From: a candidate division WOR-3 bacterium | Lineage (GTDB): Bacteria > Hydrothermota > Hydrothermia > Hydrothermales > JAJRUZ01 | Length of the DNA: 64,000 bases | Direction: 5' to 3' | NCBI GenBank assembly: GCA_039804025.1 | Contig: JBDRZP010000004.1 | Location: 1 to 64,000, forward strand | In this document: positions 55,030-63,603 of the stretch, piece by piece | Layout of the letters: each line of letters starts with the position of its first letter | How positions within the stretch are numbered: the first letter of the stretch is position 1 | Translations under genes and position numbers: made by a program | Notes under the pieces: generated by a model | What the model was told of the DNA's origin: nothing | The model's database searches: none | The model's input: only the letters and a program-made list of their open reading frames with translations

Positions 55030-56034
55030 TTATTCAAATGTAATTTCTGTTTTAATAGTCTTATCTGGTAAAAGAGGAAAATCTGCGGATAATTTTAAAA
55101 AAATTTTAAAATTTTTACTTTTTGCTATTTTTAATAGTTTTATTTTTTCAGGAAAATAAAATTCAGGAAAGATATAGATATTTTTATCATCTTTCTCAAA
55201 TAATTTGTAATTTATTTCATAACTTCCTACATCTTCATTTCTTGAAATTAGTTCTCTAACTATGTAAGGATTCCTTATATTCACTTTATTTACCCATTCT
55301 ATCTCAACTTTAAAGCTTCTTGCTTTTTCTTTATTAGTTATTGATAAATACATTTTTATTTCTCTTTCAGTTATAGAAAGTACTTCAAGATAAGCCCTAA
55401 CCCCGTTATAAAGTGTCAAGATATTTTCTCTTAGTCTAAATTTTTCTTTTAAAGTATCATCAGAAAATAAAATTATAAATTTCTTTTTAAAAATTCCCTC
55501 CAAAACAATTCCTGAACCTTCTATAAAACCCTTTTCTTTTTCTAAACAGCCTAAAACTTTTCTTCTTTCAATTTCAAATTCAATTTGAGAAGTGTTATTA
55601 AATTCATATTTTTTATGTTCATTAATTCTGTATTTTGTTACAATATGTGAAGATTTACCTGAAGAAATAATGTATCTTTCTACGAAAATTTCACCACTTT
55701 TTAGTTTTAATTTGTTAATAGGTTTATTTAAAATAAGTTTAATCAAAAGTTTTTTATCTTTTTCTTCTGTTTCTATTTTTTTTATATTTTTAAAAAAATC
55801 GTCAAACCATTTTAAAGCTTTCTTTTTCTGTATTAGATTAAAAAAAACCAAAAGATCTAAAAAAAGGAAAAAAATTATAAAAAGAAAAATGATTAAAAAA
55901 GGGGCTCCAATTTCAAATTTTGCGAAAATTATATATATGATTAAGATCGTGAGGGGTAAAGAAATTATTAAAATGAAAGGAATATATTCTTCTTGAAATT
56001 TATAAGGCTTTATATAATTGATTTTCCATTCCAT
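55030..56034 (-). CDS. Membrane protein of unknown function
   Basis: 334 residues. Two hydrophobic helices lie near residues 20-70, followed by a soluble, beta-rich part with many Lys and Glu (VNKVNIRNPYIVRELISRNEDVGSYEIN). No family is recognised. It begins 19 bp after murA and a TATAGAT box overlaps its start, so it may be partly independent. It is not a known cell-wall enzyme. Confidence 0.6.
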   Translation of the reverse strand: MEWKINYIKPYKFQEEYIPFILIISLPLTILIIYIIFAKFEIGAPFLIIFLFIIFFLFLDLLVFFNLIQKKKALKWFDDFFKNIKKIETEEKDKKLLIKLILNKPINKLKLKSGEIFVERYIISSGKSSHIVTKYRINEHKKYEFNNTSQIEFEIERRKVLGCLEKEKGFIEGSGIVLEGIFKKKFIILFSDDTLKEKFRLRENILTLYNGVRAYLEVLSITEREIKMYLSITNKEKARSFKVEIEWVNKVNIRNPYIVRELISRNEDVGSYEINYKLFEKDDKNIYIFPEFYFPEKIKLLKIAKSKNFKIFLKLSADFPLLPDKTIKTEITFE

Positions 56035-56053
56035 AATCTATATTCTTTAAAAA

Positions 56054-57319
56054 TCACTCTCTAATTTCAACCCGTGCTCCCAATTTTTTCAGTTTTTTAT
56101 CAATTTTCTCATATCCTCTTTTTATATTTTCTATTCCAATAACCTGAGATTTACCTTCTGCTACAAGACTTGCAAGTATTAAACCTGCTCCTGCTCTTAT
56201 GTCAGGTGCAAAAAGAGGAGCGCCTTTTAATCTGGTTTTCCCTTCTATTTTTGCATAACCATGTCCCACTTCAATATCAGCACCCATTTTTATAAGCTCT
56301 CCAACATAACCAAACCTCTCAGGATAAATTCTCTCTTTTACAAGGCTTTTACCTGTTGCCTGTGTTAAAAGAGCAACAATTTGGGGCTGTAAATCTGTTG
56401 GATAACCAGGATAGGGTGATGTTGTTATGTTACAAGAATTTAAATCTTTTTCTCTTTTTAAATAAAGAAAATCACCTTTATCTTCTATATAAACTCCCAT
56501 TTTTCTTAATACCCTTATAACACTTTCAAGATATTTAGAAGGGTTTGGTTTTAAAATGATTTCACCACCTGTTCCTGAAACAAACATCATATAAGTTCCT
56601 GCTTCTATTCTATCTGGTATGTTTTCAAAATTTAAAGGTGGTTTTAAATTACTATTTCCCTTTATAATTGCTCTTCTTCCCTCAATCTCAATTTTTACAC
56701 CGCAGCTTTTTAAAAAATCAAAAAGATGAATAACTTCTGGTTCAAGAGATATATTTTCAAGAATAGTCTCTTCTTCAATTCTTGAAGCTGTTATTGCAAT
56801 ATGAGCAGTTGCTCCCACACTTACTCTTTTAAATTTTATTTTTGTTCCTTTAAGTTTATTTGCTCTTGCAATTATAAATCCTCCCTCTATATCAATTTTT
56901 GCCCCCATTTTTTTTAAAGCCTCTAAATGAAAGTTTATAGGTCTTGGTCCAAAGGAACATCCTCCAGGAATCCCAACTTTTGCTTTACCTTCCATTACAA
57001 GAAGAGGTCCTAAGACATATATTGAAGCCCTCATTTTCTGAATAAAGGAAATAGGTGCTGACACATCTTTAATTCCTTTATTTTCAATTTCCACACATTT
57101 GTTCTTTTTATCAATATTTATATTTAACCCAAGATGTGATAAAAGGGAGATCATTGTTTTAACATCATCAACAACTGGAATTTTAGTAAACCTTGTTTTT
57201 CCATCCATTACAAGCATTGAGGCAAAAAGAGGTAAGGCAGAATTCTTTGCACCCTGAATTTCTACTTCTCCTGTTAAAGGATGAGAACCCTCAATTAAAA
57301 GATACTTTTTACTATTCAA
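56054..57319 (-). CDS. murA: UDP-N-acetylglucosamine 1-carboxyvinyltransferase
   Basis: 421 residues, standard length. First committed step of peptidoglycan synthesis: transfers enolpyruvate from PEP to UDP-GlcNAc. N-terminal motif GEVEIQGAKNSALPLFASML contains the Lys-Asn pair. The catalytic loop reads GIPGGCSFGPRPINFHL with the active-site Cys (CSFGPR). SYPTDLQPQIVALL-type segment and APDIRAGAGLILASL are present. The start overlaps the upstream lamin-tail gene by 8 bp. Confidence 0.96.
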   Translation of the reverse strand: MNSKKYLLIEGSHPLTGEVEIQGAKNSALPLFASMLVMDGKTRFTKIPVVDDVKTMISLLSHLGLNINIDKKNKCVEIENKGIKDVSAPISFIQKMRASIYVLGPLLVMEGKAKVGIPGGCSFGPRPINFHLEALKKMGAKIDIEGGFIIARANKLKGTKIKFKRVSVGATAHIAITASRIEEETILENISLEPEVIHLFDFLKSCGVKIEIEGRRAIIKGNSNLKPPLNFENIPDRIEAGTYMMFVSGTGGEIILKPNPSKYLESVIRVLRKMGVYIEDKGDFLYLKREKDLNSCNITTSPYPGYPTDLQPQIVALLTQATGKSLVKERIYPERFGYVGELIKMGADIEVGHGYAKIEGKTRLKGAPLFAPDIRAGAGLILASLVAEGKSQVIGIENIKRGYEKIDKKLKKLGARVEIRE

Positions 57320-58967
57320 AGTAAACGAAAGTATTTTTATAAATTTTATTACCCTGTTTTAAAACAACAATATAAAGTCCCTTTTTAAGCCCTATATTAT
57401 TTTTTGTTAATTTAATAAGTTTTGGGAAATTTATAACTTGATTTTCAAAGAATGTATGTTTTAAAAATCCAGCAGAATCGTATAAATAAAGGGATGATAA
57501 TTCCTTGGATGGAGAAATCCATATTTCAATTTCCTCATCCTTTCCATCATTATTTGGAGTAAACCTTCTTCCCTTTAAAATCAATTTATTTTCCCCCATT
57601 TCAATTTTATAGGGACCTCTTCCAGGTGTTGCACCCTTTGGATCCTGTGATGAACCCCAGTTTTCCTTTAACCAGGAAGTTCCAAAGGAATACCTTTCAA
57701 GGGATATTCCGTAACTTCCTCCCCAATCAGGATAATATCTGACAGAATCAATTCTCTCCTTTAAATTATCTGTGATAAAGACTAAATCACCATCATTGTT
57801 AAAAGCAGGAAAGTTTGATAATTGAAAGGTAAAAGGGATTTTACCATAAACTCCATAAAAACTTAGTGTATCTGATGTGAAAATAGCATAGGTATCACCA
57901 GGTATCTTTATGTTATTTATCAAACAGGTTTTTTTTGTTTCATCCATTAAAATGAAATTATTTAAAAAAACTGTATCCCTTGAATTTGTTTTTATTTCAA
58001 TCCATTCTGGAGAACCATTATAAAATATTTCAGTTATGTAAATTAAATGTGTATCAATTATTACTTTGAAACTTGAAGTGTTATTAAATGTATCCTTTTC
58101 ATTTAGCACTGGATTAATTTTTAATTCAAGATTAAAAATTCCCCTTTTAGATTCCTGTGTAGTTATGGAATATAAAACAGAATCACCACCTTTAATTGTT
58201 GTATCAAGCTCAAAATTTTTAGTATTTAAAATTTTAATATAACCCCCTATATTACCTGAATAGGTAAGAGTTCCAGCGTTTTTTATAAGAAAATAAACAG
58301 AAAAATTTTCGTTAATTTTTATAAAAGTAGGTTTAACATAAACCCTTTTAAAAGTAAGGTCAAATCCAGGTGAAACTGAATTAAATCTACCTGGTGTAGA
58401 TTTTGTTGGATCAGTTGACTTTCCCCAGTTATAAGTAGAATCGGGTCCTTCCAGTATAATTCTTTCAATTGATATTCCGTCGTGACCGCTTGTAAAAGGG
58501 ACCCCGTTTATACCAAATGTGGAAACATAAATTGAAGGATTTGAAAGTTCAAAGATTGCTATGGGGTCAGTAAGTGCAAGTCCGCTTCCATTATTTCCTA
58601 TATCCTTATCACTTATTTTAAATATATAAGTTCCAGGGTCAATTCTATAAGGTTGAGGGTATTCTGTGTTTAAGGTATCTGTATAGTCAGGGTCAAGAAT
58701 AACACCAAACCTTAATGGGGGCAATTTTGTTTTGCCGAATATAACTCCTGGATGAAATCTCAAAATTAATGAATCAGTCCAAGCAACAATTGAATCAATT
58801 GGTTCATCAAAATCTGTAATTCCGTAAAGGGATAAATCAAGGGTATCAGGACCTGGATTATAAACTTCAATCCATTCATTTCTCCTTCCACTTTGAGTTT
58901 CACTTCCAGGTGCATCATTTAATACTTCAGATAATATTGGTTGAAGAAAAATAAATAAGAAAATCAT
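57312..58967 (-). CDS. Lamin-tail-domain surface protein with FlgD-type C-terminus
   Basis: 551 residues with a signal peptide. Two lamin-tail (LTD) domains: one near 10-200 (RRNEWIEVYNPGPDTLDLSLYGI) and one near 315-450 (ITEIFYNGSPEWIEIKTNSRDTVFL). A CARDB-like Ig domain (FKRVYVKPTFIKINENFSV) lies between. The C-terminus (SLYLYDSAGFLKH, GLKKGLYIVVLKQGNKIYK) is a FlgD/T9SS-like domain. Probably extracellular; LTD domains occur in secreted nucleases and adhesins, but no nuclease part is present. Leaderless-type promoter upstream. Confidence 0.8.
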   Translation of the reverse strand: MIFLFIFLQPILSEVLNDAPGSETQSGRRNEWIEVYNPGPDTLDLSLYGITDFDEPIDSIVAWTDSLILRFHPGVIFGKTKLPPLRFGVILDPDYTDTLNTEYPQPYRIDPGTYIFKISDKDIGNNGSGLALTDPIAIFELSNPSIYVSTFGINGVPFTSGHDGISIERIILEGPDSTYNWGKSTDPTKSTPGRFNSVSPGFDLTFKRVYVKPTFIKINENFSVYFLIKNAGTLTYSGNIGGYIKILNTKNFELDTTIKGGDSVLYSITTQESKRGIFNLELKINPVLNEKDTFNNTSSFKVIIDTHLIYITEIFYNGSPEWIEIKTNSRDTVFLNNFILMDETKKTCLINNIKIPGDTYAIFTSDTLSFYGVYGKIPFTFQLSNFPAFNNDGDLVFITDNLKERIDSVRYYPDWGGSYGISLERYSFGTSWLKENWGSSQDPKGATPGRGPYKIEMGENKLILKGRRFTPNNDGKDEEIEIWISPSKELSSLYLYDSAGFLKHTFFENQVINFPKLIKLTKNNIGLKKGLYIVVLKQGNKIYKNTFVYFE

Positions 58968-58973
58968 AATTTT

Positions 58974-58979
58974 ATTATA
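58974..58979 (-). promoter_or_regulatory. -10 box of a leaderless promoter (lamin-tail gene)
   Basis: TATAAT on the minus strand, 6 bp before ATG at 58967. It shares a 48-bp intergenic region with the sppA promoter. Confidence 0.6.
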
Positions 58980-59003
58980 ATGGATTTATTAAAAATTTTG
59001 CCT

Positions 59004-59009
59004 TAAAAT
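59004..59009 (+). promoter_or_regulatory. -10 box of a leaderless sppA promoter
   Basis: TAAAAT, 6 bp before the ATG at 59016; no ribosome site lies between. Confidence 0.55.
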
Positions 59010-59015
59010 TTAAAT

Positions 59016-59867
59016 ATGAACAAAAGAATTTTAATAGTAATTTTATTTTCTGTGTTTATCATTTTAATATATATACTTTCCTTTCTTTCAATAAAAACCC
59101 AGAAGAAGGAAATAGTTAAAGGAGGAGTTGGAATACTTGAAGTTAAGGATGTTCTTATTGATTCCAAAACATACAGAAAAAACCTCGATTATCTTAAAAA
59201 AAGAAAAGATGTTAAGGCTTTGCTTATTTACATAAATTCTCCTGGTGGAGGTGTAGTTGCGTCACAGGAAATATACTATTCTATAAAAAAATTTAAAGAA
59301 GAGAAAAATGTTCCTGTTTTGGCTTATATTTCAGCAGTTGGTGCTTCAGGAGGTTATTATGTTGCAATTTCTGCTGATAAGATAATGGCTGCTCCTGGTG
59401 CAATAACAGGTTCAATTGGTGTTATAGCAGAGTTTCCATCCTTTTATGAACTTTTGGAAAAAATAGGAATAAAGTTTAGGGTTTTTAAGAAGGGAAAGTT
59501 TAAGGATGTTGGTTCACCCTTCAGGGATATTTCAGAAGAAGAAAAGAAATATCTTGAAGATTTACTTGATGATGTATACAGGCAATTTTTTAAAGAAGTT
59601 GCAATAAGGAGGAATCTTGATACTTTAAATTTAAAGGAATGGGCAGAGGGTAAAATATTCACAGGAAGACAGGCTAAAAAATTGGGACTTATTGATACAC
59701 TTGGAACCTATGAGGATGCTCTTCTATTAGCTGGAAAACTTGCTGGAATAAAAGAAAAACCAAAGGAAATTAGACCGCCTGAAAGAAGAAGGGGGCTTTT
59801 TTATAAGTTTTTTGAAGAGTTAATTAATTTAAACTTTTTAAAATTAAAATACATAATGGTTTTTTAA
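59016..59867 (+). CDS. sppA: Signal peptide peptidase SppA (S49 family)
   Basis: 283 residues, the short single-domain form. An N-terminal membrane helix is followed by ALLIYINSPGGGVVASQEIY, ISAVGASGGYYVAISADKIMA (nucleophile Ser in GASGGYY) and FKKGKFKDVGSPFRDISEEE (catalytic Lys). Degrades signal peptides and membrane fragments. The C-terminal segment FTGRQAKKLGLIDTLG is typical. Confidence 0.93.
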   Translation: MNKRILIVILFSVFIILIYILSFLSIKTQKKEIVKGGVGILEVKDVLIDSKTYRKNLDYLKKRKDVKALLIYINSPGGGVVASQEIYYSIKKFKEEKNVPVLAYISAVGASGGYYVAISADKIMAAPGAITGSIGVIAEFPSFYELLEKIGIKFRVFKKGKFKDVGSPFRDISEEEKKYLEDLLDDVYRQFFKEVAIRRNLDTLNLKEWAEGKIFTGRQAKKLGLIDTLGTYEDALLLAGKLAGIKEKPKEIRPPERRRGLFYKFFEELINLNFLKLKYIMVF

Positions 59868-59947
59868 AAATAAAAGTTAATAAATTGGTGAGAAAAAAGT
59901 AAAAACGTAAAAAATTGATAAAAAGAGAAAAATAAAGGAAATTTGTA
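59868..59947. other. Intergenic stretch between converging sppA and restriction gene
   Basis: A-rich sequence without a hairpin or ORF. No terminator is recognised on either strand. Confidence 0.5.
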
Positions 59948-60757
59948 TTATAGTTGGTTTTTTATGAATTCCTCTAATAATAGTGCACTAAAACAAAACT
60001 CATTATTTTTGAGTTTTTCAAGTGTTAATTTCATTTCTCCACCTAACCATGCTACACCATCTATTACAGCAACCTTGACTACATTATAAGGACACAGAGT
60101 TTCTTTTACCAAACTCACTGCTTCTTTAAATTGATTATCTTGGGAACCGCCAAAATCGGTGATAAATTTAGCAGTGCCTATTATGTATTTATTATTAATC
60201 TTTGCTACAAAATCCAATCCTTTGCTTAATTCTCTAAATTTACATTTCAATTCTCTTGTTGCATATTCCTTTAAGAATTTATCGCCCCCATTTAGAAATA
60301 CAATACCGGGTGTTTTTCTAAATTCATTAATGTCTAAGAAATCAAACTTTTCTTTAAGCCAAATCTTAAACATTGGTCCTATCCTTCTACTAGGTTTTTT
60401 AGGTGCTTCTAATTTTTCTTTTAATTCATTAAAATTCATTTCAAACAATTTATCACAAATTTTTCTAATAGTTTTTGGGTTTTTATCAATTGCTTCTTCA
60501 TAATGAGTTAGAAAACTCACATACGGATTTTCAATAGGAAATTTAAACCCCTGTTTTTTCAAATGGATTAATTCTTTAACTAAATCTTTACAATTTTTTT
60601 CTTTAAAAAGTCGTTTTAACAATTGATACTGCTGTTCGCTAAGGGCTTTCTCTCTGCTGATTTCTTCTGGAGGATATATTTTCAATAATTTATCTAAATA
60701 AAACTCACTCTTTGCCAATTTTATACTTTTTTGTACCCACTTATTCATAATTATCAC
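59948..60757 (-). CDS. Type II restriction endonuclease (Tsp45I-like)
   Basis: 269 residues from a GTG at 60757; an ATG at 60748 (MNKWVQ) is an equally good start. The C-terminal half has GLDFVAKINNKYIIGTAKFI followed by TDFGGSQDNQFKEAV, the layout of Tsp45I-type enzymes whose PD-(D/E)xK core normally reads GEAKF. Here Asp182 is present but the Glu is Thr195 (GTAK), so the active site is altered. It sits 3 bp after the methyltransferase stop, as expected for a restriction-modification pair. Recognition site unknown. Confidence 0.75.
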   Translation of the reverse strand: MIIMNKWVQKSIKLAKSEFYLDKLLKIYPPEEISREKALSEQQYQLLKRLFKEKNCKDLVKELIHLKKQGFKFPIENPYVSFLTHYEEAIDKNPKTIRKICDKLFEMNFNELKEKLEAPKKPSRRIGPMFKIWLKEKFDFLDINEFRKTPGIVFLNGGDKFLKEYATRELKCKFRELSKGLDFVAKINNKYIIGTAKFITDFGGSQDNQFKEAVSLVKETLCPYNVVKVAVIDGVAWLGGEMKLTLEKLKNNEFCFSALLLEEFIKNQL

Positions 60758-60760
60758 TAT

Positions 60761-62281
60761 TCAAAAAAGTGCTGATTGGTTTCCAAATTTTTCTTTTAAA
60801 CTTAATAGAATATCTTTTATTCCTTCCATATTTTTTTGCTCTATTAAAATTCTTAATATCTCTTTAGTTTTAGGAAACATTAAATGAACAGGGAAGGTTT
60901 CTAATAATTTTTTCGCTTGAGATAATCCTAAATATTTCCGGACATAATCAGAATCAGAATATTTAAAAGTAGTCAAGAACTCACTGTCTGTAATATCTCT
61001 AAAATACTCAAGTGCTAAATTAAAATAATTTTTTAATAAAGATAAATCATCAAAAGAAAGTTCTGGGGTTATAAAAATCTGAATTGGATGGGTTCGGTAT
61101 TTTTCTTTTGTCACCACTATCCCATCAACTCCAAATGTTTCTTTAACATTATAAATTCCGGCTCTACCTTCCCAGCTTCCGGTATCTAGAGTTCTTACAA
61201 ATAAAGGATTCTGTTGTAATTTTTTATAAAGTCTTTCATTAACCGAGTAAGTATTAACTTTATAATAGCCATTAGAAAAAGTATTTACATCCAATAGTTT
61301 AACTTGGTATGGACCTTTATTTTTTTTAACTTCTTCTAATGTTAAATAAAATTTAATTTTTAATGGTGAAGAAGATTTGAAAGAAGAGACAAATTCATCA
61401 AATTCGCTCCCGGCTCTGTAAAAATTCTTAGGCAATAGCTTATATTCTTTTTCTATGGTTTTGTTGTTTATCTTTAAAGCTTTAAAAATGATTGGTTCTT
61501 GGGATGGCTTTTGTTTTCTTTCAAAAAAACATATACAAACATTAGTTCCTGTAAACTCAAAGATTTTTCTCTCAAAAATAATTGCTTTTTTGATATCATA
61601 AAAAGGAAGAAAATCTCTTCTAATTTTATTAGATACAGAAAAACCAAATAAAAAATTAGTAGGGATTATATAAATCATTTTTTCTATATTGTGTCTTAAA
61701 TCATTAATAAGAGCAATTTGATACAAGTCTTGATAGCCTTCATTAGGACCACAAAAATATGTCAAATTTCTGTCAGAATGTTTGACAATATATCCTAAAT
61801 AAAGATAAGGGGGATTGGTTATATGATAAGGGGGATGTTTTAAATGTTTAAAGTCTGGATAGTTTTGTAAAGTATCCCTTAGTTGAATATTTTCTTTCGC
61901 TATCTTATAAGGAATCCCATAACTTAGTGCCTTTTCAATAGCCTTCTCAACCATTTCTTTCTGTATATCAAAAAGAAGGATATGTTCTTTAAAGAATTCT
62001 ACTCTTTTATCTTCAGGAATTACTTCTAATATAGGTAAAATTAGGTTACCTTCGCCAGCAAATAGGTCTATCCAACTATGGTTATAGAGAATATCTTTAA
62101 TCTCTGGAAGAATAAATTTTCTAAAAATGTCTATGGAGGTAAGATGTGCACCAAATTCTCTTCGCTTTTTTTCTGCCGAAATATAAGTTCCCATTCCTAA
62201 ATCTTTAACATACCCATTTTTTATATTTTGATTAATTAAAATTTTTTCTCGGTTTGATTTATATTTAATTTTACGTTTCAT
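60761..62281 (-). CDS. N6-adenine DNA methyltransferase of a type II R-M system
   Basis: 506 residues. Motif I is IDLFAGEGNL (71-80), motif IV is NPPY (156-159), and VEFFKEHILLFDI fits motif II, giving the gamma-type order of M.TaqI-like N6-adenine enzymes. The C-terminal half should hold target recognition. It is cotranscribed with the nuclease gene. Probable promoter: TATTATAGAT region about 25 bp upstream with a weak ribosome site (AAGAAAG). Confidence 0.88.
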   Translation of the reverse strand: MKRKIKYKSNREKILINQNIKNGYVKDLGMGTYISAEKKRREFGAHLTSIDIFRKFILPEIKDILYNHSWIDLFAGEGNLILPILEVIPEDKRVEFFKEHILLFDIQKEMVEKAIEKALSYGIPYKIAKENIQLRDTLQNYPDFKHLKHPPYHITNPPYLYLGYIVKHSDRNLTYFCGPNEGYQDLYQIALINDLRHNIEKMIYIIPTNFLFGFSVSNKIRRDFLPFYDIKKAIIFERKIFEFTGTNVCICFFERKQKPSQEPIIFKALKINNKTIEKEYKLLPKNFYRAGSEFDEFVSSFKSSSPLKIKFYLTLEEVKKNKGPYQVKLLDVNTFSNGYYKVNTYSVNERLYKKLQQNPLFVRTLDTGSWEGRAGIYNVKETFGVDGIVVTKEKYRTHPIQIFITPELSFDDLSLLKNYFNLALEYFRDITDSEFLTTFKYSDSDYVRKYLGLSQAKKLLETFPVHLMFPKTKEILRILIEQKNMEGIKDILLSLKEKFGNQSALF

Positions 62282-62656
62282 AGTAAATCTTTCTTATATC
62301 TATAATATAAAATATTATAAAGTTTTTAAAATATTTTTACAAATTTCAATCATAAACTGAAAAATTTAAAAATATATTATATAGTTTGAAAAGTTGACTA
62401 AACACATTAAACTAAGATATGAAAAAAAGAAAATGATAAAAATGATAAAAGAGGAAAATTAAAGAAATTACTTTAAAAAGATATATTTTATTTGTGGCTA
62501 ATTTAAAAACAAATTTTGTTTTGCTTTTGCTTATAAATCTTTAACAAGTGAAAATGCCAGAGATTTTATGAGGAACACTTTGTAGGAGCACTTCTTATAC
62601 TCCTATTTAACTATAAAATTCAATATAAGTAAACCACACAAATTTTAATAAATTTT
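62282..62656. other. 375-bp gene-free stretch with a decayed repeat copy
   Basis: No intact gene. At 62545-62597 the plus strand (S-E-N-A-R-D-F-M-R-N-T-L, stop) resembles the starts of the 112-bp repeats at 37082 and 40720, and a preceding A-rich segment at 62415 resembles 36975. This looks like a third, older copy of the same element, next to the restriction-modification genes. Confidence 0.45.
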
Positions 62657-63601
62657 TTACCTTAAAATTTTTTTCCCCTCTATCTTTACATTTTTAAGTT
62701 CATCTTCCCTAATGAGTTTCTGTAAAATTTTTAACGCTTCTTCTTTTTCATCATATTCAGGTATACCAGGTGGAATTAATACTAATGGAACTATCTCCCC
62801 CTCAATAAATTCTCCAGTTGAATTTACTTTCACTTTTAATATAAATGATATATTTCTCGGATAATCAAGGTTTAATCCCCAGAAACAGGCAAAATTAGAA
62901 AGTGAATAAGCAATTATTCTTTCCTTATAAATCTCAATACCCCTTATAACATGTGGACCATGACCAAATACTATATCAGAACCTATATCAACTAAATACC
63001 TTGCTAATTTTTTTACATTCCCCCTTTTTTCACCATAAAAGTATTCAAACTTATCTTTTACATGCATTGCAGAATCACCTTCTGCTCCTGCATGTATCGA
63101 TACAATTAAAATATCAGTTTTTTTTGCTAAAACTTCTGCTAACTTTAAATCATCTTCCTTTAATAAATTGTTCGTATAATCATAAACTGAATAGGCAATA
63201 AAACCCACTTTTAAATTTTTAATTCTAAAAGTATCAAAGGTTCCTTTTAAACCTGAAACTATGAAACCTTCCTTTTTTAAAATTTCATAAGTTTTTTTTG
63301 CTGCCTTTTCCCCTCCATCATAGATATGATTATTTGCAATTGAAAATCCCTTTATTCCACTTTTTTTTAGCCCCTTTAATGAACTTAAAGGAAAAAGGAA
63401 TCTATATTCTTTATTTCTATCTATTACATCAATATTAAATACTCCTTCAAAATTTGCAAAGGATAAATCAGATTCTTCTATAAAATTTTTAACATTTTTA
63501 AAAAGAATAAATCCAGAATCAGGGGGAATTCTATCTTTCAAAACATTACCGAGCACAAGGTCTCCCATTAAGGCAATTGTTAGAAATAGTGTATCAACCA
63601 T
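62657..63601 (-). CDS. CapA/PgsA-type metallophosphatase-fold protein
   Basis: 314 residues. IALMGDLVLGNVL, DLSFANFEGVF, FSIANNHIYDGGEK, VSIHAGAEGD and DIVFGHGPHVIRGIEIYKE are the metal-ligand blocks of the CapA family, named for poly-gamma-glutamate capsule synthesis. Here no capB/capC genes are visible, so its role may be in another envelope process. It begins 2 bp after the M19 dipeptidase gene and has a signal-like N-terminus. Confidence 0.88.
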   Translation of the reverse strand: MVDTLFLTIALMGDLVLGNVLKDRIPPDSGFILFKNVKNFIEESDLSFANFEGVFNIDVIDRNKEYRFLFPLSSLKGLKKSGIKGFSIANNHIYDGGEKAAKKTYEILKKEGFIVSGLKGTFDTFRIKNLKVGFIAYSVYDYTNNLLKEDDLKLAEVLAKKTDILIVSIHAGAEGDSAMHVKDKFEYFYGEKRGNVKKLARYLVDIGSDIVFGHGPHVIRGIEIYKERIIAYSLSNFACFWGLNLDYPRNISFILKVKVNSTGEFIEGEIVPLVLIPPGIPEYDEKEEALKILQKLIREDELKNVKIEGKKILR

Positions 63602-63603
63602 TT

